Positions 24,997 to 34,750 of a DNA stretch of 64,000 bases are shown one piece after another. Position 1 is the first letter of the stretch; each line of letters opens with the position of its first letter. The stretch spans positions 1 to 64,000 of the forward strand of contig JAOUOP010000036.1 of the NCBI GenBank assembly GCA_029880325.1, in the 5' to 3' direction. Source of the DNA: Myxococcales bacterium (GTDB lineage: Bacteria; Myxococcota_A; Polyangia; Polyangiales; JAFGIB01). The notes under the pieces were generated by a model. The model saw only the letters and a program-made list of their open reading frames with translations, was not told the origin of the DNA and ran no database searches. The position numbers and the translations under genes are program-made.

Positions 24997-25779
24997 ATGG
25001 CAGATCCGCTTTTCTCCATCGAGGGCAAACGCTTTTTCATCACCGGCGGCGCCTCCGGCATCGGCCGCATGATCAGCGAAGGCCTGGCCGAGCGCGGCGC
25101 GCGCATCTTCACCTGCTCCCGCAAGCAGTCCTCGCTCGACGACCTGACCAAGACCCTGGCCGACGAACGCGGCTTCGACGTCAAAGCCGTTCAGGCCGAC
25201 CTGTCGAAAATGGAGGACATCGAGCGCGTGGCGGCGGCGGCCTCCGAACACTTCGGGGGCGAGCTGGACGTGCTGGTCAACAACGCCGGCGCCACCTGGG
25301 GCGCCGACATCGACGCCTACCCCGAAGAGGGCTGGGACAAGGTCTTCGACCTCAACGTCAAGGCGCTCTTCTTTCTGACGCAAAAGTGCCTGCCCATGCT
25401 GCGCAAGGCCGCGGCACCGCCGGAGCGCCTGGCCCGCGTCATCAACATCGGCTCCATCTCGGGCATCCAGCACCCGGCCGACAACGCCTGGGCCTACCAC
25501 CCGGCCAAGGCCGCCGTGCACCACCTGAGCGCCACCATGGCCAAAACCCTCGTGCGCGAAGGCGTCGCCGTCAACACCATCGCCCCGGGTCTCTTCCCGA
25601 GCAAGATGACTGCCTTCATGATGCCCGGCGGCGACACCAGCGGCGTTGCCCGCGCCATCCCCATGCGCCGCGCCGGCCAGCAGAGCGACATCGTCGGCAC
25701 CGTCATCTACCTCGCGTCTGAAGCCTCGGGCTTCGCCACCGGCGCCCTGATCCGCCTCGACGGCGGCTCCGCGCTGTAG
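24997..25779 (+). CDS. Short-chain dehydrogenase/reductase
   Basis: 260 aa from ATG 24997. Classical SDR motifs: cofactor loop TGGASGIG, NNAG, Ser in INIGSISGIQ, catalytic YHPAK, and a C-terminal IRLDGGSAL. The residues after the first beta-strand (TCSRKQSS) suggest NADP(H). The closest style is FabG/3-oxoacyl reductase or an eukaryotic-type RHL-like reductase; the substrate cannot be fixed. It diverges from the thiolase gene and is followed by purB after 18 bp. Its 5' region is made of 13-bp tandem repeats. Confidence 0.9.
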   Translation: MADPLFSIEGKRFFITGGASGIGRMISEGLAERGARIFTCSRKQSSLDDLTKTLADERGFDVKAVQADLSKMEDIERVAAAASEHFGGELDVLVNNAGATWGADIDAYPEEGWDKVFDLNVKALFFLTQKCLPMLRKAAAPPERLARVINIGSISGIQHPADNAWAYHPAKAAVHHLSATMAKTLVREGVAVNTIAPGLFPSKMTAFMMPGGDTSGVARAIPMRRAGQQSDIVGTVIYLASEASGFATGALIRLDGGSAL

Positions 25780-25797
25780 CCGTTCGCGCAGTTTGCA

Positions 25798-27231
25798 ATG
25801 GACCGTCCCGACCCGATCCCCAACGTCCTGGCCGAGCGCTACGCCAGCGCCGACATGCGCCTTCTGTGGTCGCCGCGCCACAAGATCGTGCTCGAGCGAC
25901 TGCTGTGGATCGCGGTGCTCGAGGCCCAGCGCGAGCTGGGCGTACCGCTGCCCGATGGCGTCCTCGAGGCCTACCGGGACGTGGTCGATCAGGTCGACCT
26001 CGGCTCGATCCAAGAACGCGAGCGCGTGAGCCGCCACGACGTCAAAGCCCGCATCGAAGAGTTCTGCGCCCTGGCCGGCCACGAGCACATCCACAAGGGC
26101 ATGACCTCGCGGGACCTGACCGAAAACGTCGAGCAGATGCAGATTCGCTCGGCACTGGTCCTGGTGCGCGACCGCATGGTGGCCGCGCTGCTGCGCCTGG
26201 GCGAGCGCGTGGCCGAATACGAAGCGACCGTGATCGCCGGCCGCAGCCACAACGTCCCGGCCCAGGCCACCACCCTGGGCAAACGCATGGCCAATTATGG
26301 TCAAGAGCTGCTGGTGGCCCTCGAGCGCATCGAGACGCTGCTCGATCGCTACCCCCTGCGGGGCATCAAAGGGCCGGTGGGCACCCAGCAGGATCAGCTC
26401 GACCTGTTGGGCGGCGACGCCGACGGCCTCGGCCAGCTCGAAAGCTCGGTGGCGCGTCATCTGGGCTTTGCGCGCGTGCTCGACAACGTGGGCCAGGTCT
26501 ACCCGCGCTCGTTGGACCTGGAAGTGGTCGGCGCGCTGGTGCAGGCCGTCAGCGGTCCGGCCAGTCTGGCCACCACGCTGCGGCTGATGGCCGGCCAGGA
26601 GCTGGCCACCGAGGGCTTCGCGCCCGGCCAGGTGGGCTCCTCGGCCATGCCCCACAAGATGAACAGCCGCTCCTGCGAACGGCTGTGCGGCTTCAAGGTC
26701 ATCCTCAGCGGCTACCAGACCATGGTCGCGGGCCTGGCCGGCGACCAGTGGAACGAGGGCGACGTCAGCTGCTCGGTGGTGCGCCGCGTGGCCCTGCCCG
26801 ACGCCTTCTTCGCCGCCGACGGCGCCCTGCAGACCCTGTTGCACATCCTCGCTGACCTCGGCGCCTACCCGGCCGTCATCGAACGCGAGCTCGCGCGCTA
26901 CATGCCATTTTTGGCCACCACCAAGGTGCTGATGGCGGCGGTGCAGCGCGGCGTCGGCCGCGAGAGCGCCCACGAGGCGATCAAAGAGCACGCCACGGCC
27001 GTGGCCCTGCGCATGCGCGAAGCGGGCGCCGACAAGAACGACCTCTTCCAGCGCCTGGCCGCTGACGAACGCCTCGGCCTCGAAGCCGGCGCCCTGGCGG
27101 CCATCCTGGACGAGCCGCTCCGCTTCGTCGGCGCCGCGCGCAGCCAGGCCGCGGCCTTCGTCAGCGCCACCCAGGAGCTGGCCAAGCGCCACCCCCAGGC
27201 CGTCGGCTACGCGCCTGACGCCATGCTCTGA
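25798..27231 (+). CDS. purB: Adenylosuccinate lyase
   Basis: 477 aa. Fumarase/aspartase-superfamily enzyme with the signature GSSAMPHKMNSRSCERL (from about residue 279), HEHIHKGMTSRDLTEN with catalytic His and TS, and GRSHNVPAQATTLGKR. It makes fumarate from SAICAR and from adenylosuccinate in purine synthesis. The length fits the longer PurB type. The final region is intact. It ends 4 bp before the convergent riboflavin-synthase gene. Confidence 0.95.
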   Translation: MDRPDPIPNVLAERYASADMRLLWSPRHKIVLERLLWIAVLEAQRELGVPLPDGVLEAYRDVVDQVDLGSIQERERVSRHDVKARIEEFCALAGHEHIHKGMTSRDLTENVEQMQIRSALVLVRDRMVAALLRLGERVAEYEATVIAGRSHNVPAQATTLGKRMANYGQELLVALERIETLLDRYPLRGIKGPVGTQQDQLDLLGGDADGLGQLESSVARHLGFARVLDNVGQVYPRSLDLEVVGALVQAVSGPASLATTLRLMAGQELATEGFAPGQVGSSAMPHKMNSRSCERLCGFKVILSGYQTMVAGLAGDQWNEGDVSCSVVRRVALPDAFFAADGALQTLLHILADLGAYPAVIERELARYMPFLATTKVLMAAVQRGVGRESAHEAIKEHATAVALRMREAGADKNDLFQRLAADERLGLEAGALAAILDEPLRFVGAARSQAAAFVSATQELAKRHPQAVGYAPDAML

Positions 27232-27235
27232 GGCT

Positions 27236-27862
27236 TCAGGAACCGCCGGCGGCGGAGCGCTGCGCGAGCACGCGCTCAACGGTTTCGACGATGGCCACGG
27301 TGCGCGCGTCGAGCTCGATGTTGACGCGCTCGCCGACGCCCTTTTCGCCCAGCCGCGTCAGCCGCAGCGTCTCGGGGATCAGGTGCAGCTTGAAGGAGCC
27401 GGCCGCATCGATTTCACCCACAGTCAAACTCGATCCGTCGACGGCCACAAAGCCCTTCTCCAAGATAAAGCGCATCCACCGGGCCGGCACCTCGATGCGC
27501 AAGTCGCGCCCGGCACCGGCGACCTCGGCCCAGACGATGCGACCCATGCCGCGCACATGGCCGCTGACCTCGTGGCCGCCGATCTCGTCGCCAGCCCGCA
27601 GGCTGCGCTCGACGCTGACGCGGTCACCCACCTCAAGCGCGTCGAGCGTGGTCAGCCGCAGCGTCTCGTCGATGGCCTCGAAAATGGCGCTATTGCCTTC
27701 GATGGCCACCACCGTCTGGCACACGCCGTCGATGGAAACACTGGCCCCGAGCTCGAGCCCCTCGATGTAGCTGGGCCCCAGCACCACGCCGTAGCGCAAG
27801 AGCCCCTCGCTGCGCTCGACGCGGTCGACTTCGAAAGTGCCTCGGGTGATGCCGGAGAACAT
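27236..27862 (-). CDS. ribE: Riboflavin synthase, alpha subunit
   Basis: 208 aa made of two lumazine-binding repeats. It begins MFSGITRG (usual MFTGI), has SIDGVCQTVVAIEG and DETLRLTTL in repeat one, GGHEVSGHVRG at the junction, and VDGSSLTVGEI plus HLIPETLRLT in repeat two, ending VNIELD. It dismutates two molecules of 6,7-dimethyl-8-ribityllumazine into riboflavin. No other rib gene is nearby, and the 29-bp upstream gap is too short for an FMN riboswitch. It lies on the minus strand just downstream of the NTF2-like gene (29 bp), perhaps one unit. Confidence 0.93.
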   Translation of the reverse strand: MFSGITRGTFEVDRVERSEGLLRYGVVLGPSYIEGLELGASVSIDGVCQTVVAIEGNSAIFEAIDETLRLTTLDALEVGDRVSVERSLRAGDEIGGHEVSGHVRGMGRIVWAEVAGAGRDLRIEVPARWMRFILEKGFVAVDGSSLTVGEIDAAGSFKLHLIPETLRLTRLGEKGVGERVNIELDARTVAIVETVERVLAQRSAAGGS

Positions 27863-27891
27863 GGAAGTGCTCTGAAACGGGGTTCGTGAGC

Positions 27892-28269
27892 CTACATCTG
27901 CGGGTTGAAGTCGATGCGTTCGATCAGATCATCGTCGCGGAAGCTGAAGATCATCTCGATGCCCTTGATCGGGAAGGGCAAGGGCAGACCCTCGGGCAGC
28001 GTGGCGTTGACGGTGACCTTGGCGCCGTCCTCGGCCGGATCGGACCATTTCAGCTGCTCCATCATGCCGGCCATGGCGCCACCGCCACCCCCGCCACCGG
28101 CCCCGCGTCCCAGGCGCCGCAGGATTTTGTCCTTGCCCTGGGCGCTACCCATGGGGCTGCCCATCACGATGTCGTCGGCCAGGCGGTCGGCGAGCTTTGC
28201 CAGCGCGGCCTCGTCGGGCGCGCGTTGCACTTCCAGTACCTGCATCACGATCTCGGTTCGAGCGCTCAT
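27892..28269 (-). CDS. Small unknown protein, possibly NTF2/SnoaL-like
   Basis: 125 aa from the ATG at 28269, chosen for the strong GGGAGGTGAG ribosome-binding site. The N-terminal helix region (RAPDEAALAKLADRLADDIV), a Gly-rich loop (RGAGGGGGGGAMAG) and a C-terminal beta-rich part ending MIFSFRDDDLIERIDFNPQM recall SnoaL/NTF2-fold proteins, where the last strand often reads I-x-x-I-D. There are no convincing active-site residues and the long Gly run is unusual. Soluble and without signal. It probably shares a transcript with riboflavin synthase. Confidence 0.7.
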   Translation of the reverse strand: MSARTEIVMQVLEVQRAPDEAALAKLADRLADDIVMGSPMGSAQGKDKILRRLGRGAGGGGGGGAMAGMMEQLKWSDPAEDGAKVTVNATLPEGLPLPFPIKGIEMIFSFRDDDLIERIDFNPQM

Positions 28270-28401
28270 GGACTCACCTCCCGCATAACGCCCGCCACGA
28301 AGATAACAACGCGGGCCGCGTGCAGCGCAGCCTGGCCCGAGTGCTTTGGGCTTGTCAACGCGGCCGCTTGGAGCTTGTCCGCGTGGGCTTGCCAACAACG
28401 C

Positions 28402-28968
28402 TCAATCGTCGAGCAAGGCGCCGATGGCCTCGCCCAGCCGCCCCAGGTCGGGCTTGAGCACGAAGGCACTGGCACCGGCCGCCAGCGCCTGCTCGCGAAT
28501 GTCGGCCTGTCGCGTGTAGACCACGATACGCACGTGTCGGGTCTCGTCGCCGCCGCGCAGCTTCTCGATCAACGCCAGACCACCCAGCTCGCCGTCGGCC
28601 GGCTCGATCACGGCCACGTCCGGCGCCTGCCCGCCCATGGCGATCAGGGCATCGACCGGATCGGAAAATCCGGACACGTCGACGCCGTCGTCGAGCAACT
28701 TATCGAGACCCCGGGCCGCACTGCCATCCTGATCGATGACATGCACCTTGGGCCCACCCTGACGCAACACGTCGGGCACCGGATAACCGTACTTGCGGAG
28801 GAACTCCAGCACGTCCACCCGTCGAAAACGCAGGTGCCGCCCCGGAGTGCGGAAGTAACGGATCTCACCACGGTCAGCCCAATTGTGAATCGTCTTCAGG
28901 TCAACCTGACAGAACTTGCCCACATCGGAGGCCGTGAACAACTGCTTGGCCTGCGCACGTTTGGCCAT
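28402..28968 (-). CDS. Excisionase-type HTH regulator fused to an atypical receiver domain
   Basis: 188 aa. Residues ~10-60 form a MerR/excisionase-like winged helix (LFTASDVGKFCQVDLKTIHN, then RTPGRHLRFRRVDVLEFL). Residues ~75-188 are a response-regulator receiver fold: acidic pocket D79/D81 (VHVIDQD), Thr152 (VVYTRQ) and Lys172 (FVLKPD). At the expected phosphoacceptor position the sequence is DVAVIEPADG, with Glu122 replacing Asp. The protein may therefore mimic a permanently phosphorylated receiver. No kinase gene adjoins. HTH-first order is the reverse of standard response regulators. Targets are unknown. Confidence 0.82.
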   Translation of the reverse strand: MAKRAQAKQLFTASDVGKFCQVDLKTIHNWADRGEIRYFRTPGRHLRFRRVDVLEFLRKYGYPVPDVLRQGGPKVHVIDQDGSAARGLDKLLDDGVDVSGFSDPVDALIAMGGQAPDVAVIEPADGELGGLALIEKLRGGDETRHVRIVVYTRQADIREQALAAGASAFVLKPDLGRLGEAIGALLDD

Positions 28969-29084
28969 ATGTTTGAATTGTTAACCAGCGGATGTTGAGC
29001 TGTCTAGGAAAATCCAGCTTAGTCAGGTTATCAGCCTCTTCCCACATTTCGCGACCTGGTCACCGAAGCGGGGGCAACCTGTCA

Positions 29085-29942
29085 TCAACCGCCGCTGTCG
29101 AGCTTGCGCAAAACGCGCCGCGTGGGACCGGGCAGCGCCCGCTCAGCCACGGGATGTTCGGGGTCGCCCGGATACACGATCACCACCTCATCGCCCACGA
29201 CTTTGAGCAGCGGCTCGATGACGGGCGGGCGGCGACTGGCTGCAAATGCCATCGCCGCTTCGATGCTCGCAGTCTCGTGCAGCGTGCCCAGCGTGATCTT
29301 GGTGGGCGGCGCCAGGCGGATGTCACCACGACGTTCGGCGTCGAGCGCGGCCTTGGGCGTAAACCAACGACCAGCCAGGCTCTCCATGGTGTCGTGGCGC
29401 GCCTGCTGACCGGCCGGGGCCTCGGCCAGGTAAAACGCCGTGTCAAAGCGCACAGGTTCACTCTGGGGCGTGATCCAGCGCGACAGCGGCTGCAGCCACG
29501 ACAAATGCAGCTCGGCGTTTGCCTCCTCGAGCAGCTGACCGAAGTCGGCCCCCTGGTGCAGGCGCGTCCGCAGCCCTTCGCGCACATCGTTCGACAGTGC
29601 CGCACTCGACAGCAGCACACCGGATTCCTCGAAGGTCTCGCGCACCGCCGCCATCGCCCAACCCAGCGTCAGCGCGTCGTCGACGTCGTCACCCCAGGCC
29701 CCGCGGTGCGCGGGCGCGTCCGCATCGGCGATGCGCGCCAGAAGACGCGCACCGCTGTCGGCCGGGCTGACCTTGCCACCGGGAAAGACGTACATGCCCC
29801 CCATGAAGCCCATGGTGCGCTGGCGTTGTACGAGGAAGACCTCGAGCGCCGACGCCGCAGCGCCGTGGGTTTCGCGCATCACGACCACGGTCGCGGCCGG
29901 TTTTGGTACCGGCGGCGCTTCGGCCTGCGGCAAGGGGCTCAC
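29085..29942 (-). CDS. NUDIX hydrolase
   Basis: 285 aa from a GTG that overlaps the stop of the upstream regulator (GTGA). The N-terminal sheet (TVVVMRETHG, LEVFLVQRQRTMGFMGGMYV) leads to PGGKV and, after an insertion, the Nudix helix AAVRETFEESGVLL with the metal-binding RExxEE. The split Nudix box and the long C-terminal part resemble NUDT19/NUDT7-like CoA or acyl-CoA diphosphatases. Substrate assignment is tentative. Translational coupling to the regulator indicates one operon. Confidence 0.85.
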   Translation of the reverse strand: MSPLPQAEAPPVPKPAATVVVMRETHGAAASALEVFLVQRQRTMGFMGGMYVFPGGKVSPADSGARLLARIADADAPAHRGAWGDDVDDALTLGWAMAAVRETFEESGVLLSSAALSNDVREGLRTRLHQGADFGQLLEEANAELHLSWLQPLSRWITPQSEPVRFDTAFYLAEAPAGQQARHDTMESLAGRWFTPKAALDAERRGDIRLAPPTKITLGTLHETASIEAAMAFAASRRPPVIEPLLKVVGDEVVIVYPGDPEHPVAERALPGPTRRVLRKLDSGG

Positions 29943-30784
29943 TCCTCGGCGAGCACGTGGGTGGTGGTGACGCCGATGGCCGAGGCCAGGCGCGCCAGCG
30001 TCTCGAGCGAGGGCGTGTGCCGGCCGGCCTCCACGCGGGCGATGTTGGGACGGTGAATGCCCGTGCGCCGGGCCAGCTCCGCCTGGGTCAGCCCCGCGGC
30101 CATCCGCAGCTCCCGCAGCCGCGCACCCAGGCGCACGCCATCGATGCCGTTTTCGCCGCCGCGCGCAGCCGCTGCCTTGCCCGCACCATTGACCGCCAGT
30201 GCCGCAGCCGAAACGGCGATTTCGCGGCCGCTCTCGAGGCTCAGGGTGGCGGTGGCCGCGCCCGCCGCCAAGGCGATCGAAGTCACGTCGCTGCCGTCGT
30301 CCTCGCCGGTCACCGGACGCGACAGGAGCGCCGCGGTGCCATCGGCCAGGATCGCCAGCAGCTCACCGGGGCGCGGCGAGACCGTCAGGTACTCGAAGCG
30401 TTGGGCCCGACCCCGATCGACGCGGCGGGCGATGGCCGAAGCCAGGCGCGGAAAGTGTTGCTGGCCGCGGCAGACGGCGCCCGGGCACAGGTCCTCGAGC
30501 AAATCCTGGATGTCGACCATGAAGTCGGCGGCGGGCAGCGCGACGGCGCACCCCACGCGCAACGCTCGCAGAAAACCCACAGTTGCGAGCAGCTCGTCCT
30601 CGTCGAAGAACTCGCAGGCCGCATCGACCACCACCCAACCGTTGCCGTCGAGGGCGCTGGCCACGGCCTCGGGCCGCGCCACGCGCGTGGGCAGCTCCGA
30701 GGGCTCGAGCAGGGCGCGCCACGAACTCTCGAACGGAGCCCGATCGGTCAAAAGGAGAACTTGTCTGGAAATGCTCGCAGTCAC
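29939..30784 (-). CDS. XRE-type HTH regulator with receiver-like N-terminal domain
   Basis: About 281 aa from the GTG at 30784; an uninterrupted frame continues upstream but there it is antisense-frame noise over the acyltransferase-like gene. Residues ~8-130 look like a degenerate receiver domain (RQVLLLTDRAPFESSW, GWVVVDAACEFFDEDELL). The middle has a small beta-rich segment, and the C-terminal ~60 residues are a clear helix-turn-helix (LRELRMAAGLTQAELARRTG, HRPNIARVEAGRHTPSLETL). It is probably a DNA-binding regulator. It overlaps the NUDIX gene. The start codon is uncertain, with no clear ribosome-binding site. Confidence 0.75.
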   Translation of the reverse strand: MTASISRQVLLLTDRAPFESSWRALLEPSELPTRVARPEAVASALDGNGWVVVDAACEFFDEDELLATVGFLRALRVGCAVALPAADFMVDIQDLLEDLCPGAVCRGQQHFPRLASAIARRVDRGRAQRFEYLTVSPRPGELLAILADGTAALLSRPVTGEDDGSDVTSIALAAGAATATLSLESGREIAVSAAALAVNGAGKAAAARGGENGIDGVRLGARLRELRMAAGLTQAELARRTGIHRPNIARVEAGRHTPSLETLARLASAIGVTTTHVLAEE

Positions 30785-30990
30785 GCGTCGTCTGCTCTGG
30801 CGGTGCGCACGGCCATGCCCCGACGGTCTGAGCGGCCACGGGAATCGACCCGCGGTTTTCGGTGGCCGGCAAGCCACCCGGCGGGGCCAGGCGGATGGGT
30901 AGCGCGTGCTGTGGCAATATCGACGATCTTGGGGGCTGCCGCAACACGAGCGCAGCATCTGCGCCCTGTCGAGGGCCCCCGAACCCCCAT

Positions 30991-32328
30991 TCAGCCGCTG
31001 ACGCCGGAGCGACCATCGATGGCCGCGCCGCCTGCGCCGAAGCGCCCGACCAGCCGCAGCCACAACTCCCGGCGCCGCAGCCACAGCCAGGCAAAGCCCA
31101 CCATGGCCAACGACAACAGGGCCCAGCCCAGCAGCCAGCCGTCCAGGGCCAGACGCCGGGACACGGGCCGGCTGGCGATGCCGAAAGCCAGCTCCAGGTG
31201 CACCCAGTAGACCGCCAGCGAGGCCTGACCGAGCAGCAAGAGGCCCCGGCGCCCCGGAACCCGAGGTCGGCTGAGGACCACGGCCAAACCGCCCAATATC
31301 AGCCCCATGGCCACCCGGTAGAGCACCCGCAGCGGCTGCTGCAGCCACGGCTCGGCGGCCATCAGCGCCCGCACCGGCGCCCGCGACTCGCTGCTGAGCG
31401 CAGCGAGCAAGAGCCCGAAAAGGGCCAATACCAGCGCCGATGTCAGGGCCCCGCGCGGCCCGCGTAGGCCAAAGTGGCGCCCCAGGGCCACCCCCACAAA
31501 GGGATAGGCGAGCCACGGAAAGAGAGGGAAAAGCCCGGCGGGCGTGCGCCCGGGCCCCGGATTCCAGTAGCCCAGGTAGCCGGCCAGGGGCCCCGGCAAC
31601 GGCCCGGGCACCCAGGCGCGCATGGCCGGCGTCAGTAGGGCCACCAGCGCCGCGGCCAAGAGGCAAGGCCAGGCCAGCGGGTGCCGCACCACCCCCAGGG
31701 CGCGCCCGAAGCAGGCCACCAGGACCAGCGAGGCGCCGATCGCCTGCAGCACATCCTGCCGCAGCACCCCCTCCACACGCGCCGGGGTGAAGGCCCAGAG
31801 CGACCAAAACCCCAGCGCCCAGCTGAAGCCAGCCGCGCCCGCCCAGCCGAGGGCCCGGCGCCCCGGCAGCCTCCCGCGCGCCCAGCGCCCCAGCAGCAGG
31901 TAGCCGCCCAGGTAGGCGAAGGTCAGGGGCAGGGCCGCGGCCCAGGCCGTCCAGTGGCGGTAGCCGGCGCCGTCGAGCATCCACATCTGCACCCGCAGCA
32001 GGTAGCCCAGCAGCAGAATTTGCAGCCCGCGGGCCAGTTCCGAGCGCAGTGCCGAGTTCCCTCTCGAGCCCGCCAGGCCCCCCGCCAAGAAAGTCTCCTG
32101 GCTCCAGCGCAGGCCCAGGGAAATGCCCACCAACAACAGAAAAAGCGGCGCCGCCAGACCGCCGGGTGAACGCACCAGGTCGAAGCTCGCCCCCTGCCGG
32201 AAAGGCGCCGCCAGCCAGCCATCCCCCGTGTGCATCCAGATCATCAGCAGCACGGCGATGCCGCGCATGGCGTCCACGTGGTCGAAGCGCGCCCCGACCG
32301 GGTTTACGATCTGTCCTTTGGTTGACAC
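30991..32328 (-). CDS. Heparan-alpha-glucosaminide N-acetyltransferase-like membrane protein (DUF1624)
   Basis: 445 aa with about ten hydrophobic helices. The N-terminal RFDHVDAMRGIAVLLMIWMH, carrying the conserved Asp/Arg and membrane-embedded His, is the hallmark of the DUF1624/HGSNAT family, which passes acetyl groups from cytoplasmic acetyl-CoA across the membrane to sugar acceptors. The rest is Gly/Leu/Trp/Arg-rich, with LGQASLAVYWVHLELAFG as a further family-like block near residue 365. Acceptor unknown; cell-envelope glycan is likely. The ~200 bp between this gene and the downstream regulator hold nothing recognisable. Confidence 0.85.
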   Translation of the reverse strand: MSTKGQIVNPVGARFDHVDAMRGIAVLLMIWMHTGDGWLAAPFRQGASFDLVRSPGGLAAPLFLLLVGISLGLRWSQETFLAGGLAGSRGNSALRSELARGLQILLLGYLLRVQMWMLDGAGYRHWTAWAAALPLTFAYLGGYLLLGRWARGRLPGRRALGWAGAAGFSWALGFWSLWAFTPARVEGVLRQDVLQAIGASLVLVACFGRALGVVRHPLAWPCLLAAALVALLTPAMRAWVPGPLPGPLAGYLGYWNPGPGRTPAGLFPLFPWLAYPFVGVALGRHFGLRGPRGALTSALVLALFGLLLAALSSESRAPVRALMAAEPWLQQPLRVLYRVAMGLILGGLAVVLSRPRVPGRRGLLLLGQASLAVYWVHLELAFGIASRPVSRRLALDGWLLGWALLSLAMVGFAWLWLRRRELWLRLVGRFGAGGAAIDGRSGVSG

Positions 32329-32419
32329 CCAAAGTCCTCTTTGCTAGCGATCCGCGGCCCTGCGCCGCCGCGTAGCAGGCGCTGCCGGGTCCGAGCACCG
32401 GCATTTTAAGGCGTAGGCG

Positions 32420-33379
<960 letters not shown>

Positions 33380-33398
33380 GCGACGAAGGATTTTCACC

Positions 33399-33992
33399 AT
33401 GCAAGCACAACCCCTCGCCATCGAAGCTCGGACCCAGACCGGAAAGGGCGCAGCCCGCGAGCTACGCCGCAACGAAAAGGTCCCGGGCGTCATCTACGGC
33501 CCCGACCGCGAAGCCACCTCCATCGCCGTCAGCCCGCGCGACGTGACCGCGATCCTGGAAGGGCCCCACCGGCGCAACACGCTGATCGAGGTCGAACTCG
33601 GTGGCGAAAAGCAGCTGGTGCTGGTCAAGGAACTGCAGATCCACCCGGTCTCGCGCGCCATCCTGCACGTGGACTTCTACACCGTCTCCCTGGACCGCCC
33701 GGTGGAGGTGAAGGTGCCGTTTTCCACCCGCGGCCGCGCCAAGGGCGTGGTGGCCGGCGCGGACCTGCGCAAGCACTACCGGGAGCTTCCCGTGCGCGCC
33801 ACGCCGGACAAGATTCCGGCCTTGCTGGAGGTGGACGTCACGGCCATGGGCGTGGGCGACGTGCTCAAGGCCAAGAATCTGCCGACGCCCGAGGGCGTGG
33901 AAGTTCGGCTGGACGGCGAGCGCAACCTGATCGTGCTGTCGGCCCCGCGCCGCCGGGCACAGCAGGACGAGGCGGAGGCAGCAGCCAGCTGA
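33399..33992 (+). CDS. rplY: 50S ribosomal protein L25/general stress protein Ctc
   Basis: 197 aa, the long (CTC) form with a C-terminal TL5-like beta domain. Visible: LAIEARTQTGKGAARELRRN, KVPGVIYGPD, then ELQIHPVSRAILHVDFYTVS joining the two domains, and VDVTAMGVGDVLKAKNLPTP. It binds 5S rRNA. Ribosome-binding site GAAGGA lies at 33385-33390. It lies between prs and pth, as is common. Confidence 0.95.
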   Translation: MQAQPLAIEARTQTGKGAARELRRNEKVPGVIYGPDREATSIAVSPRDVTAILEGPHRRNTLIEVELGGEKQLVLVKELQIHPVSRAILHVDFYTVSLDRPVEVKVPFSTRGRAKGVVAGADLRKHYRELPVRATPDKIPALLEVDVTAMGVGDVLKAKNLPTPEGVEVRLDGERNLIVLSAPRRRAQQDEAEAAAS

Positions 33993-34126
33993 TTGTTGTC
34001 GGGCAAGGGGCACGCGCCCCCCGCCCGGGCTGCGCCGCTTCGCGCGGCTCCGGGTGCTTGCCGGCCGACCGCCAAGACAGCCCCCACCCCTCAGCCCTGC
34101 CCTTCTTCCCTGGAGATCCGAGCGCC

Positions 34127-34690
34127 ATGCGACTGGTCACCGGGCTCGGAAATCCGGGACCCAAGTACGCCGGCAATCGCCACAACCTCGGCTTCATGCT
34201 GGTCGAGCATTTCGCCCAACTGCATGGCGCGCCGAGCTTTCGCGAAAAGTTCCACGGCCGCTTCGCCCGCGTCAGCACCGCGGGCGAAGACCTGGTGCTG
34301 CTCGAGCCCGACACCTACATGAATCTCAGCGGCCGCTCGGTCCAGGCCGCGCTGCAATTTTTCAAGCTCGACCTTTCGGACCTGGTGGTGGCCCACGACG
34401 AGCTGGACTTGGCCTACGGCGAGGTGCGCATCAAACAGGGCGGCGGCACCGCGGGGCACAAGGGGCTGAAGTCCATCGCCGAGTGCTGCGGCGGCCTGGG
34501 CTTTGCGCGGCTGCGCCTGGGCATCGGCCGGCCCCGCTCGGGCCCGGTCGAGGGCTACGTACTGAGCGATTTTTCCGCCGTGGAGCGCACAGAGCTGCCA
34601 GATGTGCTAAAACGCGCCTCCGCCGCGCTGGCCGACCTGGTCGAGCACGGCAGCGCCGAGGCGATGAACCGGCACAACCGCCGCCCATGA
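34127..34690 (+). CDS. pth: Peptidyl-tRNA hydrolase
   Basis: 187 aa from the ATG at 34127; upstream codons in the same frame lack coding character. Conserved: RLVTGLGNPGPKYAGNRHNL with catalytic His in the NRHN block, EPDTYMNLSGRSV, VVAHDELDLAYG, and GGGTAGHKGLKSI. It recycles peptidyl-tRNAs dropped by ribosomes. The ~130 bp between rplY and pth hold no gene. It is followed by rpsF after 60 bp. Confidence 0.95.
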   Translation: MRLVTGLGNPGPKYAGNRHNLGFMLVEHFAQLHGAPSFREKFHGRFARVSTAGEDLVLLEPDTYMNLSGRSVQAALQFFKLDLSDLVVAHDELDLAYGEVRIKQGGGTAGHKGLKSIAECCGGLGFARLRLGIGRPRSGPVEGYVLSDFSAVERTELPDVLKRASAALADLVEHGSAEAMNRHNRRP

Positions 34691-34750
34691 GCCCTCGGCT
34701 TCTTCCCTGCTCCGGGCTACGTCCCGGGGCCACCGTCCAAAGGGAGCGAA

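Noticed and set aside
24751..27279. 842-codon open frame on the minus strand opposite the SDR and purB genes
   Set aside because: His/Gly/Val/Ala-rich shadow composition and spans two intact genes on the other strand.
30785..32404. Upstream extension of the XRE-regulator reading frame to 32404 (821 codons)
   Set aside because: The first ~540 codons overlap the acyltransferase-like gene in another frame and have Gly/Arg/Ala-rich shadow composition; the regulator proper begins near 30784.
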